Shown here in pieces: positions 1 through 7,062 of a stretch of 64,000 nucleotides of DNA (positions are counted from its first letter, which is position 1; every line of letters starts with the position of its first letter). The translations under genes were made by a program, and so were the position numbers. The stretch comes from Glycocaulis sp050485565. Lineage in GTDB: Bacteria; Pseudomonadota; Alphaproteobacteria; Caulobacterales; Maricaulaceae. The stretch spans positions 372,001 to 436,000 of the forward strand of contig NZ_JBJHBQ010000001.1 of NCBI RefSeq assembly GCF_050485565.1, given 5' to 3'. Under the pieces are notes generated by a model. That model was not told where the DNA came from. It did no database searches and saw nothing but the letters and a program-made list of their open reading frames with translations.

Positions 1-723
1 GCGCGCGCCCGCCTCGATCGACATGTTGCAGACCGTCATGCGCCCCTCCATGGAGAGCGCCTCGATGGCCGGGCCGCAATACTCGATGACGTGGCCGGAG
101 GCACCGCCCGCGCCGAGCTTTGCGATGATGGCCAGGATCAGGTCCTTGGCACCGACGCCATAGGGCAGGCGGCCATCGACATGGACCTTCATCGTCTTCG
201 GCTTGCGCTGGAGTACGGTCTGGGTGGCCAGCACATGGGCGACTTCGGTGGTGCCGATGCCAAAGGCCAGAGCGCCAAATGCGCCATGGGTGGAGGTATG
301 GCTGTCACCGCAGACAATGGTCATACCGGGCTGGGTCAGGCCCAGTTCCGGCCCCATCACATGGACAATGCCTCGGTCTGAACTGCCCCAGCCCGCCAGC
401 GGAATGCCGTGCCGCGCACAGTTCTCTTCCAGACGCTCCACCTGCGCCCTGGCCGCCGGGCTGATATAGGCCGGGCGCTGACCTTTCCTGCGCGGCGTGG
501 TGGGTGTGGAATGGTCGAGCGTGGCGTAGGTGCGTGACGGCGCACGCACCTTCAGCCCCCGCTCGTCCAGCATCGCGAAAGCCTGCGGGCTCGTCACCTC
601 ATGCACAAGGTGAAGGTCAACATAAAGCATGGCCGGTGCCTCAGGGCTTTCCGGCATGACGATATGACTGTCCCACAGCTTGTCGAACAGCGTGCGCGGT
701 TCAGACGGCGATGCGCGTTCCAT
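1..723 (-). CDS. leuC: 3-isopropylmalate dehydratase large subunit, N-terminal part (cut by window edge)
   Basis: Aconitase-family iron-sulfur enzyme that isomerises 2-isopropylmalate to 3-isopropylmalate in leucine synthesis, acting with LeuD in the cytoplasm. The minus frame is open from the window edge to an ATG at 721-723, giving about 241 N-terminal residues of a usual ~470. LeuC hallmarks are visible: TLFDKLWDSH near the start, LDHSTPTTP, then VCGDSHTSTHGAFGALAFG with the first cluster cysteine, and later GASGHVIEYCG and SMEGRMTVCNMSIEAG. The ATG lies 23 bp inside the end of ilvE, so it is translationally coupled as the sixth visible gene of the ilvC operon. The rest of the gene lies to the left of the window. 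Confidence 0.93.
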   Translation of the reverse strand, partial: MERASPSEPRTLFDKLWDSHIVMPESPEAPAMLYVDLHLVHEVTSPQAFAMLDERGLKVRAPSRTYATLDHSTPTTPRRKGQRPAYISPAARAQVERLEENCARHGIPLAGWGSSDRGIVHVMGPELGLTQPGMTIVCGDSHTSTHGAFGALAFGIGTTEVAHVLATQTVLQRKPKTMKVHVDGRLPYGVGAKDLILAIIAKLGAGGASGHVIEYCGPAIEALSMEGRMTVCNMSIEAGAR

Positions 724-1675
724 TTCCGGCTTCCTTGTCAGTAGTGGTGGCGGGAACCGGGTCCAGCCAGTTCCAACGGTCGGGCGTGCGCCCCTCAAAC
801 AGGCCGAAGAAACGGTCCTGCAGGCATTTGGTGATCTCGCCGGGGCCGCCTGCACGGGTGGGCTTGCGGTCGACCGAGCGCACAGGGGTCAGCTCGACCG
901 CCGTGCCAGTGAAGAAAATCTCGTCGGCGAGGTAGAGAATCTCGCGCGGCAAAGCCTGCTCGACGACTTCAATGCCTTCGGCCTTTGCCAGCTTGATGAT
1001 GCTGTCGCGCGTAATGCCCTGCAGGATGGACGAGGCTGCCGGCGGGGTGAGGATGCGGCCATCTTTCACCGCAAAAATGTTCTCGCCTGCGCCTTCAGAG
1101 AGGCGGCCTTCGGTATCAAGACCAATGCCTTCGGCAAAACCGTTCAGCTTGGCTTCGCGCGAGATAAGGAAGCTGGAGAGATAATTGCCGCCCGCCTTGG
1201 CACCGGTCGGAGCCGTATTGGGCGCAAGCCGGTTCCAGGAGGAGACGCAGACATCCACGCCCTTGGTGCGGCCCTCGTCACCGAGGTATGCACCCCATGG
1301 GAAAGCGGCCATGTAGATTTCCACCGGCGGCAGGGTCAGCGGCGCAACACCGATCGAGCCATAGCCCAGGAACGCCACGGGGCGGATATAGGCAGAACGC
1401 AGATTATTGGCGGCTACCGTATCCAGACAGGCTTTGGTCAGCGCTTCAGCGTCATAGTCCAGCTCGATGCCGTAGATCTTGGCCGAATCCACCAGGCGCT
1501 GCATGTGATCATGCACGCGGAAACCCATCGGCCCGTCCGGCGTGTCATAGACGCGAATACCCTCAAACAGCGAGGTGCCATAGTGCAGCGCGTGGGTGAG
1601 CACATGCACTTGGGCGTCCTGCCAGCGTATAAGCTGGCCGTTGTGCCAGATGTGTTCGACTTCCTGAATGCTCAT
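701..1675 (-). CDS. ilvE: Branched-chain amino acid aminotransferase (class IV PLP)
   Basis: Transfers the amino group between glutamate and the 2-oxo acids of valine, leucine and isoleucine, the last step of the pathway. The protein has 324 residues, close to the class IV norm. It starts MSIQEVEHIWHNG and contains HYGTSLFEGIR, the region around the active-site lysine in GAKAGGNYLSS, and the class IV pattern LSEGAGENIF followed by GITRDSI. The ATG at 1673-1675 is preferred over an upstream in-frame codon because an AGGAA ribosome site precedes it by about 6 bp and the upstream start would overlap leuA. It follows leuA after 10 bp and overlaps leuC by 23 bp. Confidence 0.93.
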   Translation of the reverse strand: MSIQEVEHIWHNGQLIRWQDAQVHVLTHALHYGTSLFEGIRVYDTPDGPMGFRVHDHMQRLVDSAKIYGIELDYDAEALTKACLDTVAANNLRSAYIRPVAFLGYGSIGVAPLTLPPVEIYMAAFPWGAYLGDEGRTKGVDVCVSSWNRLAPNTAPTGAKAGGNYLSSFLISREAKLNGFAEGIGLDTEGRLSEGAGENIFAVKDGRILTPPAASSILQGITRDSIIKLAKAEGIEVVEQALPREILYLADEIFFTGTAVELTPVRSVDRKPTRAGGPGEITKCLQDRFFGLFEGRTPDRWNWLDPVPATTTDKEAGNGTRIAV

Positions 1676-1685
1676 CGGCGTATTC

Positions 1686-3287
1686 CTATTCTGCTGCGAC
1701 ACCATTGGCCGCTGGATGATCGGAGCCGTTGCCCGCGCGATGGCGGGCTACGGCGCTGGCATTGCACAGCGCATCTATATACGCGCCAACACAGGCGGGC
1801 AGGATATCGCGGTTACGCGCGCGCCCGGTAAAGCTTTCACCGCTGCTGGTGACTGACATTTCAATCAGCACATCGGCGATCTGGGCCTTGCTGCCTGAAT
1901 CTTCGGCTTCAGCCGCGATGTAGCGCATATCGATAGACTCAACGCTGGCCGCGACACCGATAATATGGCTTACTGCCAGAAAGGCCGCGTCCATGGCGCC
2001 GGGCGCTGCGGCGACATCGGTCACCCGGCCCCGGCGCGGATGGTCCAGCTCCACGCGGGCAACCGGCTCGGCATTGGAGGCCAGCGGCGCGCGGATTTCC
2101 ACGCGCGACAGCGTCCACAGCTCGTCATCGGACACGCCTTCGCTGCGCGACAATATGGCCGCGAGATGCGCCGTATCGACCGTACCGATCTCGTCAGCGA
2201 CACGCTTGAACTCGGCAAAGGCGCGCGCAAACGCCTCGTCATCCAGCTTGAAGCCCAGCTCGGCGGCGCGGGCCGCCAGCGCGTGCTTGCCCGAATGCTT
2301 GCCCAGTACCAGCGAGCTGGATGGCCAGCCCACATCTTCCGGCTTCATGATCTCGTAGGTCTCGCGGTTCATCAGCATGCCATGCTGGTGAATGCCGGCC
2401 TCATGGGCGAAGGCATTCGCCCCCACAATCGCCTTGTTGCGCGGGGGATGGGTGGAGGTGATGCGCGACAGGGTGCGGCTGGCCGACATGATTTCCGGCG
2501 TGTTGACGGCCGTACTGACACCCATCGCGTCACGCCGTGTACGGATGGCCATCACGATATCTTCCAGCGCAGCATTGCCGGCCCGTTCGCCAATCCCGTT
2601 GACGGTGCACTCCACCTGACGCGCCCCGCCCCGGATCGCTGCCAGCGAATTGGCAACCGCCAGGCCCAGATCGTTGTGACAATGGGCCGAGAAGATAACG
2701 TCCTCCTCGCGCGTCACCTTCTTAGTCAGCATGCGGAATAGCTCGTAGATCTCTTCGGGCGTGGCATAGCCAACCGTATCGGGCACGTTGAGCGTGGTAG
2801 CCCCTGCAGCAGCAGCGGTAGACAGGGCCTCGACGAGGAAGCCCGGCTCTGTACGGATCGCGTCCTCGGCGGAGAACTCCACATCGTCGCAATATGTGCG
2901 CGCATGGGCGACCATGTCGGAGATGGCGGAGAGTATCTCCGCCGGGGTCATTTTCAGCTTGAATTCCCGGTGGATCGGGCTGGTGCCAAGGAAGACATGG
3001 ATGCGCTTTCTGGGCGCAGCTTTCAGGGCCTCTGCCGCCGCATCGATATCGGTTGTCGACGCCCGTGCCAGCGAGCAGATGCACGGGCCTTCAATTTCGG
3101 CAGCGATGCGGGCAATGGCCCTGGCATCACCGGGCGAAGCGGCCGCAAAGCCAGCCTCGATGACATCAACATTCAGGGCCGCCAGCGCTCTGGCCATGGC
3201 CAGCTTGCCGGTCTCGTTCATCGAAAAGCCGGGTGCCTGTTCGCCATCGCGCAGGCTGGTATCGAATATGATGATCTGCCGGGTCAT
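1686..3287 (-). CDS. leuA: 2-isopropylmalate synthase
   Basis: Condenses acetyl-CoA with 2-oxoisovalerate, the committed step to leucine. At 533 residues it matches bacterial LeuA. The DRE-TIM catalytic barrel shows FDTSLRDGEQAPGFSM at the start, the metal ligands SAHCHNDLG, and NGIGERAGNAALEDIVMA. A LeuA-type regulatory domain occupies roughly residues 390-510, so leucine feedback is expected in addition to attenuation. Its ATG overlaps the stop of the ilvM-like gene by 4 bp (ATGA). Having leuA inside the ilv operon, between the acetolactate synthase small subunit and ilvE, is unlike the usual separate leu operon. Confidence 0.95.
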   Translation of the reverse strand: MTRQIIIFDTSLRDGEQAPGFSMNETGKLAMARALAALNVDVIEAGFAAASPGDARAIARIAAEIEGPCICSLARASTTDIDAAAEALKAAPRKRIHVFLGTSPIHREFKLKMTPAEILSAISDMVAHARTYCDDVEFSAEDAIRTEPGFLVEALSTAAAAGATTLNVPDTVGYATPEEIYELFRMLTKKVTREEDVIFSAHCHNDLGLAVANSLAAIRGGARQVECTVNGIGERAGNAALEDIVMAIRTRRDAMGVSTAVNTPEIMSASRTLSRITSTHPPRNKAIVGANAFAHEAGIHQHGMLMNRETYEIMKPEDVGWPSSSLVLGKHSGKHALAARAAELGFKLDDEAFARAFAEFKRVADEIGTVDTAHLAAILSRSEGVSDDELWTLSRVEIRAPLASNAEPVARVELDHPRRGRVTDVAAAPGAMDAAFLAVSHIIGVAASVESIDMRYIAAEAEDSGSKAQIADVLIEMSVTSSGESFTGRARNRDILPACVGAYIDALCNASAVARHRAGNGSDHPAANGVAAE

Positions 3288-3544
3288 GATGCTGCTTCCA
3301 GTCTGGGTACCGCCGTTATCTCGTTCACCGACACGACGCCGTAGACGCGCGCGATCTGGGCTTTCAGCGTCTCGATCCGGCGCAGGCCGGGGCGTGCGCG
3401 CACGGTCATGCTGAGCGTGTGCGCGCCGGCGGCGGGCGCATAGTTTACCGCATCCAGCTCATAGCCACGGCGTTCTACAAGGCCGATAAGACGCACCACG
3501 GCCCCTTCTGCGGGCAGGAAATCGATATCGATCTGTGTGGTCAT
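3284..3544 (-). CDS. ilvM: Acetolactate synthase small subunit, short IlvM type (ACT domain)
   Basis: This 86-residue protein directly follows the large subunit with a 3-bp gap. It consists of a single ACT-like fold: an opening beta strand and AVVRLIGLVERRGYELDAV, then TLSMTVRARP and AQIARVYGVVSVNEI. Its length matches enteric IlvM (87 residues) and not the ~160-190 residues of the IlvN/IlvH subunits usual in alphaproteobacteria, which carry a second domain. By family knowledge such short subunits stabilise and activate the large subunit and often bind no valine, so feedback behaviour would need an assay. Its stop overlaps the leuA start. Confidence 0.85.
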   Translation of the reverse strand: MTTQIDIDFLPAEGAVVRLIGLVERRGYELDAVNYAPAAGAHTLSMTVRARPGLRRIETLKAQIARVYGVVSVNEITAVPRLEAAS

Positions 3545-3547
3545 GGC

Positions 3548-5245
3548 TCAGGCCTCCATCATGTCGGAATTGGCTTTGCCCGGCGGCACAAGCGGCCAGA
3601 CATTCTCACGCGGGTCAATGCGCACATGGCACAGGACCGGCCCGCGCGTAGATAGCAGGCGCTCCACGGCGCCCGGCACATCGGCCCGGCGGTCCAGCGT
3701 GAACGCCTCGATGCCAAAAGCTCGTGCGAGCTCGGCAAAGTCGGGATTGTCCCAGAGATCGACCTCGGAGAAATTCTCCTCGTAGAAGAGCTCCTGCCAC
3801 TGCCGGACCATGCCGAGCTGGGCGTTGTCGATGAGGACGATTTTCAGCGGGATGCGGTAGCGGCGCAGCGTCGCCAGCTCGTGAATATTCATCATTATCG
3901 AGCCGTCGCCGCTGATCGTGACAACCGTCGCGTCCGGTTCAGCGAGAGCCGCGCCGATACCCGCTGGCAGGCCATACCCCATCGTGCCGAGACCGGCGCT
4001 GGTCAGGTGGGCCTGCGGGCGCGAGAAGCGGCAATGCTGGGCCACCCACATCTGGTGCTGGCCGACATCGCAGGTGGCGATGAATTTTTCCCCGGCCGCT
4101 TCGGAAATCTGTTTGAGCAAGGCAGGCGCATAGACGCCCGAGCCCGGCGCGTCATAGCGGAAGGCCCAGCGCTCGGCATTCTCCTCGCAGGTGCGCCGCC
4201 AGCCATCAATCCCGCCGGTCTGGCCGGAAAGGGCCGACAATATGGCGGCAACGTCGCCAGCCAGCGCCACATCGGCCTCACGCAGCTTGGAGATTTCCGC
4301 TGCATCGCCATCGATATGCACAACACGGGCATTGGCCGCGAACGTGTCCAGCCGGCCGGTCGCCCGGTCGTCAAAGCGCGCGCCGACACAGATCAGCAGA
4401 TCGCTGTCATGCACGGCCATGTTGGCGGCCCGCGTACCGTGCATACCCAGCATGCCGAGGAATCCCGGCCAGTCAGTGGGCAGCGCGCCAAGACCTTTCA
4501 GGGTTGCCACAGCAGGAATGCGCGAACGCTGGAAGAAGGCGCGCAGCGCCTCTTCTGCTTTGCCCAGCGCGATGCCACCGCCAAAATAGAGGACGGGGCG
4601 ACGGGCCGAAGCGATAAGACGGTCGGCAGCGGCCAACGCTTTCGCATCGAGGGGAAACACGGCCCGCGCCGCCGTCCGGCAGGCATGCGAGCGGGGGGAA
4701 ATGCCGCTTGCCTGCGTTACGTCCTTGGGAAGATCGATGAGAACCGGGCCGGGCCTGCCTGAACGGGCAAAGCGGAAAGCCTCGGCAAAAATGTCAGGGA
4801 TATCGGCCGCATCGCGCACCAGCCAGGAATGCTTCACGACGGGCAGGGTGATGCCGAACGTGTCGATCTCCTGAAAGGCGTCAGTGCCCATCAGAGGCGT
4901 CGCCACCTGACCGGTGATGGCCACCATCGGCACGCAATCCATGAAGGCATTGGCCAGACCGGTGACGAGATTGGTCGCGCCGGGACCGGAGGTGGCCAGA
5001 CATACGCCTGGCTTGCCCGTCACCCGCGCCCAGGCATCAGCGGCGAGCGCTGCGGCCTGTTCGTGGCGGACGAGAATATGTTTCAGGCTGGATGCGGTCA
5101 GCGCGTCATAGACCGGCATGATCGCGCCGCCCGGATAGCCGAAGACATGGCTCACGCCCTGATGCTCCAGCGCGTCAATGACGAGCTGGGCACCCGAACG
5201 CGTGTCCGGCCTGGTATCCAGTTTGGGGGGCGATGCGGGCGTCAT
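3548..5245 (-). CDS. ilvG: Acetolactate synthase large subunit (ThDP enzyme)
   Basis: Condenses pyruvate with pyruvate or 2-oxobutyrate, the first common step to valine/leucine and isoleucine. The 565 residues hold the N-terminal Pyr domain with the catalytic glutamate in LVRHEQAAALAADAWARV and SGPGATNLVTGLANAF. A central FAD-associated domain follows. The C-terminal ThDP domain has the GDGSIMMN...N metal motif (near residue 445) and the loop IDNAQLGMVRQWQELF. It lies 18 bp after ilvC. The symbol ilvG is chosen over ilvB/ilvI because of the IlvM-type partner that follows. Assignment to this family is firm; the isoform label is an inference. Confidence 0.93.
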   Translation of the reverse strand: MTPASPPKLDTRPDTRSGAQLVIDALEHQGVSHVFGYPGGAIMPVYDALTASSLKHILVRHEQAAALAADAWARVTGKPGVCLATSGPGATNLVTGLANAFMDCVPMVAITGQVATPLMGTDAFQEIDTFGITLPVVKHSWLVRDAADIPDIFAEAFRFARSGRPGPVLIDLPKDVTQASGISPRSHACRTAARAVFPLDAKALAAADRLIASARRPVLYFGGGIALGKAEEALRAFFQRSRIPAVATLKGLGALPTDWPGFLGMLGMHGTRAANMAVHDSDLLICVGARFDDRATGRLDTFAANARVVHIDGDAAEISKLREADVALAGDVAAILSALSGQTGGIDGWRRTCEENAERWAFRYDAPGSGVYAPALLKQISEAAGEKFIATCDVGQHQMWVAQHCRFSRPQAHLTSAGLGTMGYGLPAGIGAALAEPDATVVTISGDGSIMMNIHELATLRRYRIPLKIVLIDNAQLGMVRQWQELFYEENFSEVDLWDNPDFAELARAFGIEAFTLDRRADVPGAVERLLSTRGPVLCHVRIDPRENVWPLVPPGKANSDMMEA

Positions 5246-5263
5246 GATCCGGTTTCCTGCCCT

Positions 5264-6280
5264 TTACGCCTGACCGGCATTCGCGCCGGGCTGCAGCCAG
5301 CCCATGCGCGCACGCAGGCGCTCGCCGGTATGCTCGATCGGCTGATCGAGATCCTCGCGCAGCAGGGCCGCATAGCGCGGCTTGCCCGCCTGGTTTTCCA
5401 GTACCCAGTCACGGGCAAAGCTGCCTGTCTGGATATCGCGCAGCACCTCGCGCATGCGCTCTCTGGTCTCGGCATTGATGACACGCGGACCGGAGACCAG
5501 ATCGCCATATTTGGCGGTCTCTGACACGAAGCTGTGCATCTTGGCGAGACCGCCCTCATACATGAGGTCGACGATCAGCTTCAGCTCGTGCAGGCACTCG
5601 AAATAGGCCACTTCAGGCTGGTATCCGGCTTCCACCAGCGTCTCATAGCCGGCAATGACCAGCTCGCTCGCTCCGCCGCACAGGACGGCCTGTTCGCCGA
5701 ACAGATCGGTTTCGGTTTCCTCGGCAAATGTGGTCTCGATGGCGCCGCCCGCCGTGCCGCCATTGCCTGCGCAATAGGCCAGCGCCTTGTCGCGCGCCTT
5801 GCCAGACGCATCCTGCCAGACGGCAAAGAGGCTGGGCACGCCCGCACCGCGCTCAAACTCGCGGCGCACCAGATCGCCCGGTCCTTTGGGGGCAACCAGG
5901 ATGACATCGATATCCCTGGCGGGCTGGATCTGGCCGTAATGGATGGAAAATCCGTGCGCGACCAGCAGCGCGTCACCAGCGCTCATATTGGGCGCAATAT
6001 CATGCGTGTAGACCTCGGCGTGGGACATGTCGGGGGTCAGAAGCGCGATCAGCGAAGCGGCCTTTGCGGCCTCAGCCGGGCTGACCACCGTAAAGCCATC
6101 ACCCTTCGCCGTAGCCTCCGCCCGGCCACCAGTGCGCGCGCCAACGATCACGTCATGGCCGCTGTCGCGCAAGTTTCGCGCATGGGCGCGGCCCTGACTG
6201 CCATAACCGATAATGGCCACCGGCCCCGGCTTTATCGCGGACGGGTTGGCATCATTGTCTGTGTAAATCCGGGCTTGCAT
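5264..6280 (-). CDS. ilvC: Ketol-acid reductoisomerase
   Basis: NADPH-dependent isomeroreductase of acetolactate and acetohydroxybutyrate, the second step of the branched-chain pathway. The 338-residue length is that of the short class I enzyme. It shows the Rossmann motif VAIIGYGSQGRAHARNLRDSG and VAPKGPGDLVRREFE. The metal-binding region AEETETDLFGEQAVLCGG is followed by EVAYFECLHELKLIVDLMYEGG. The ATG at 6278-6280 has an AAGGAGA ribosome site 8-10 bp upstream, so longer in-frame starts that would run into the upstream hairpin are rejected. It is the first enzyme gene of the leftward operon and directly follows the attenuator. Confidence 0.96.
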   Translation of the reverse strand: MQARIYTDNDANPSAIKPGPVAIIGYGSQGRAHARNLRDSGHDVIVGARTGGRAEATAKGDGFTVVSPAEAAKAASLIALLTPDMSHAEVYTHDIAPNMSAGDALLVAHGFSIHYGQIQPARDIDVILVAPKGPGDLVRREFERGAGVPSLFAVWQDASGKARDKALAYCAGNGGTAGGAIETTFAEETETDLFGEQAVLCGGASELVIAGYETLVEAGYQPEVAYFECLHELKLIVDLMYEGGLAKMHSFVSETAKYGDLVSGPRVINAETRERMREVLRDIQTGSFARDWVLENQAGKPRYAALLREDLDQPIEHTGERLRARMGWLQPGANAGQA

Positions 6281-6310
6281 TCTCGAGGTCTCCTTGGTGT
6301 GCGCTAGGCG

Positions 6311-6348
6311 CAAAAGAAAACCCCCGCTTCCGGGTGGGAGCGGGGGTT
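6311..6348 (-). terminator. ilv attenuator terminator hairpin
   Basis: Reading leftward, a perfect 10-bp stem (AACCCCCGCT with AGCGGGGGTT, + strand 6319-6328 and 6339-6348) closes a 10-nt loop and is followed by TTTTCTTTT. It lies 27 bp after the leader-peptide stop and 30 bp before the ilvC start, so it stops transcription unless an alternative structure forms. Its upstream arm overlaps the antiterminator pairing described separately. Confidence 0.88.
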
Positions 6349-6397
6349 CTTGCATTTCAGGTCTTGTCTGGACCGTCAGGCAGGGACAACCGCTCCC
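6336..6397 (-). promoter_or_regulatory. ilv antiterminator pairing
   Basis: In the leftward transcript the segment GGGAGCGG (+ strand 6390-6397, inside the last codons of the leader peptide) is exactly complementary over 8 bp to CCGCTCCC (6336-6343), which contains the upstream arm of the terminator. The two hairpins cannot coexist. A ribosome stalled on the preceding Ile/Leu/Val codons would leave 6390-6397 free to pair. A ribosome that reaches the stop codon would cover it and allow termination. The pairing is read from sequence; the mechanism is the known attenuation model. Confidence 0.78.
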
Positions 6398-6516
6398 GGT
6401 ATGGGAATGGTAAGTACAATTACAAGTACGAGCGTAATGAGACCGGTCACGGCAATCATCCGTGTCCGGGTCTCGCGCTCTGCGCGGTCAGCCATGGCAA
6501 TGGCGCGGCGGCTCAT
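6376..6516 (-). CDS. Branched-chain amino acid attenuator leader peptide (IlvL-like)
   Basis: A 46-residue open frame precedes the terminator. Its last 27 residues run from MIAVTG through LITLVLVIVLTIPIPG to AVVPA, with 15 of 27 being Ile, Leu or Val, the composition expected of a leader that senses all three amino acids. The ATG at 6514-6516 has an AGGGGAAAA ribosome site at good spacing. A shorter start at 6457-6459 would give 27 residues but has no clear site. By family knowledge such peptides have no function beyond their translation. It resembles the enteric ilvGMEDA leader in composition, length and distance to the hairpin. Confidence 0.87.
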   Translation of the reverse strand: MSRRAIAMADRAERETRTRMIAVTGLITLVLVIVLTIPIPGAVVPA

Positions 6517-6805
6517 ACCTGTTTTCCCCTGCAGCCTCAAACAGGCTGCTGCGACGGTGCGAAACAATCGTGTCTCGCATCTGCGAAAACCGTGAGGCAA
6601 GCGCAACAAAAGTGCAAGAGGAAATTTCTCCGGTTGTGTGTTAAATTTTTTATTCAATAATTTCTGACAGTTACGATGCAGATCGGCACCAGCAGCACCC
6701 GCCAGGCAAAATTTTTGTTTGACGCGATGTGCGTTTTGCATCGAAGCTCGTCGACAGTTAGCAGCCGCAGCAATGCGGGTTGCCTACCGATAAAGGGTCA
6801 GACAG
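6517..6805. other. Divergent promoter region between the ilv and thr leaders
   Basis: These 289 bp separate two oppositely oriented leader peptide genes and must hold both promoters. The stretch around 6635-6665 and 6708-6722 is much richer in A and T than its surroundings. A rightward -35-like TTGACG sits at 6719-6724, but no convincing -10 follows at 16-18 bp, so neither promoter is placed with confidence. No other gene is seen here. Confidence 0.5.
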
Positions 6806-6952
6806 ATGCAGGCGATGAGCGCCTTCAGCACGAATGCATCGCACGGGTTTGAAACCCGTGATGGCGGCGTTCTGTCTGCCCCGCACATGACCATTATCAC
6901 GACCATCATCACCACCACCGGCGGTACCGGGGGCGGAGCGGATATGGTCTGA
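6806..6952 (+). CDS. thrL: Threonine/isoleucine attenuator leader peptide (ThrL-like)
   Basis: A 48-residue open frame precedes the thr operon. Its residues 29-38 are TIITTIITTT, ten consecutive Thr or Ile codons (6890-6919), followed by a glycine-rich end GGTGGGADMV. This matches the Thr/Ile runs of the enteric thrABC leader. ATG 6806 is chosen because AAAGGG stands about 9 bp upstream. Starts at 6815 and at 6887 (21 residues) are possible, the last being closest in size to the enterobacterial peptide. The stop lies 31 bp before the terminator stem. Sensing of both amino acids fits an operon that also carries ilvD. Confidence 0.87.
   Translation: MQAMSAFSTNASHGFETRDGGVLSAPHMTIITTIITTTGGTGGGADMV
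6842..6860. repeat. Perfect 19-bp palindrome inside the thr leader
   Basis: CACGGGTTT-G-AAACCCGTG is a 9-bp inverted repeat around one base, placed inside the N-terminal half of the leader peptide frame and upstream of the Thr/Ile codons. In RNA it could fold as a 7-bp stem with a 5-nt loop, acting as a pause hairpin. As DNA it could be an operator. Its CGGGT segment can also pair with ACCCG of the terminator arm. Confidence 0.6.
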
Positions 6953-6992
6953 CGAGGCAGATAAACCTCACCACACCAAACCGACCCGCTCC
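6935..6992 (+). promoter_or_regulatory. thr antiterminator pairing
   Basis: GGAGCGG (6935-6941), just after the Thr/Ile codons and still inside the leader frame, is exactly complementary to CCGCTCC (6986-6992), which includes most of the upstream arm of the terminator. Stalling at 6890-6919 leaves the first segment exposed. Translation to the stop at 6950-6952 would mask it. The arrangement and even the core heptamer are the same as in the ilv leader on the other strand. Confidence 0.78.
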
Positions 6993-7015
6993 CCACCCCG
7001 GCGAGCGGGTTTTTT
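6984..7015 (+). terminator. thr attenuator terminator hairpin
   Basis: ACCCGCT (6984-6990) pairs with AGCGGGT (7004-7010) around a 13-nt C-rich loop and is followed by an uninterrupted run of T (7010-7015). It lies between the leader-peptide stop (6952) and the aspartokinase start (7063). Confidence 0.87.
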
Positions 7016-7062
7016 CATGCCTTGAACCCAGCCCGACTTTCAGCACGAGACAGGAAACCGCC

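Noticed and set aside
680..1831. Long open frame on the + strand opposite ilvE and leuA
   Set aside because: Codon use and residue pattern are those of an antisense shadow in GC-rich DNA; the minus strand encodes clear IlvE and LeuA.
6376..6741. 121-residue version of the ilv leader frame starting at 6741
   Set aside because: The frame is open that far, but the upstream part has no ribosome site and would cover the promoter region; the 46-residue form has a strong site.
6842..6860. Transposon or attachment-site repeat
   Set aside because: Single palindrome inside a leader peptide gene; no recombinase, tRNA or direct repeats nearby.
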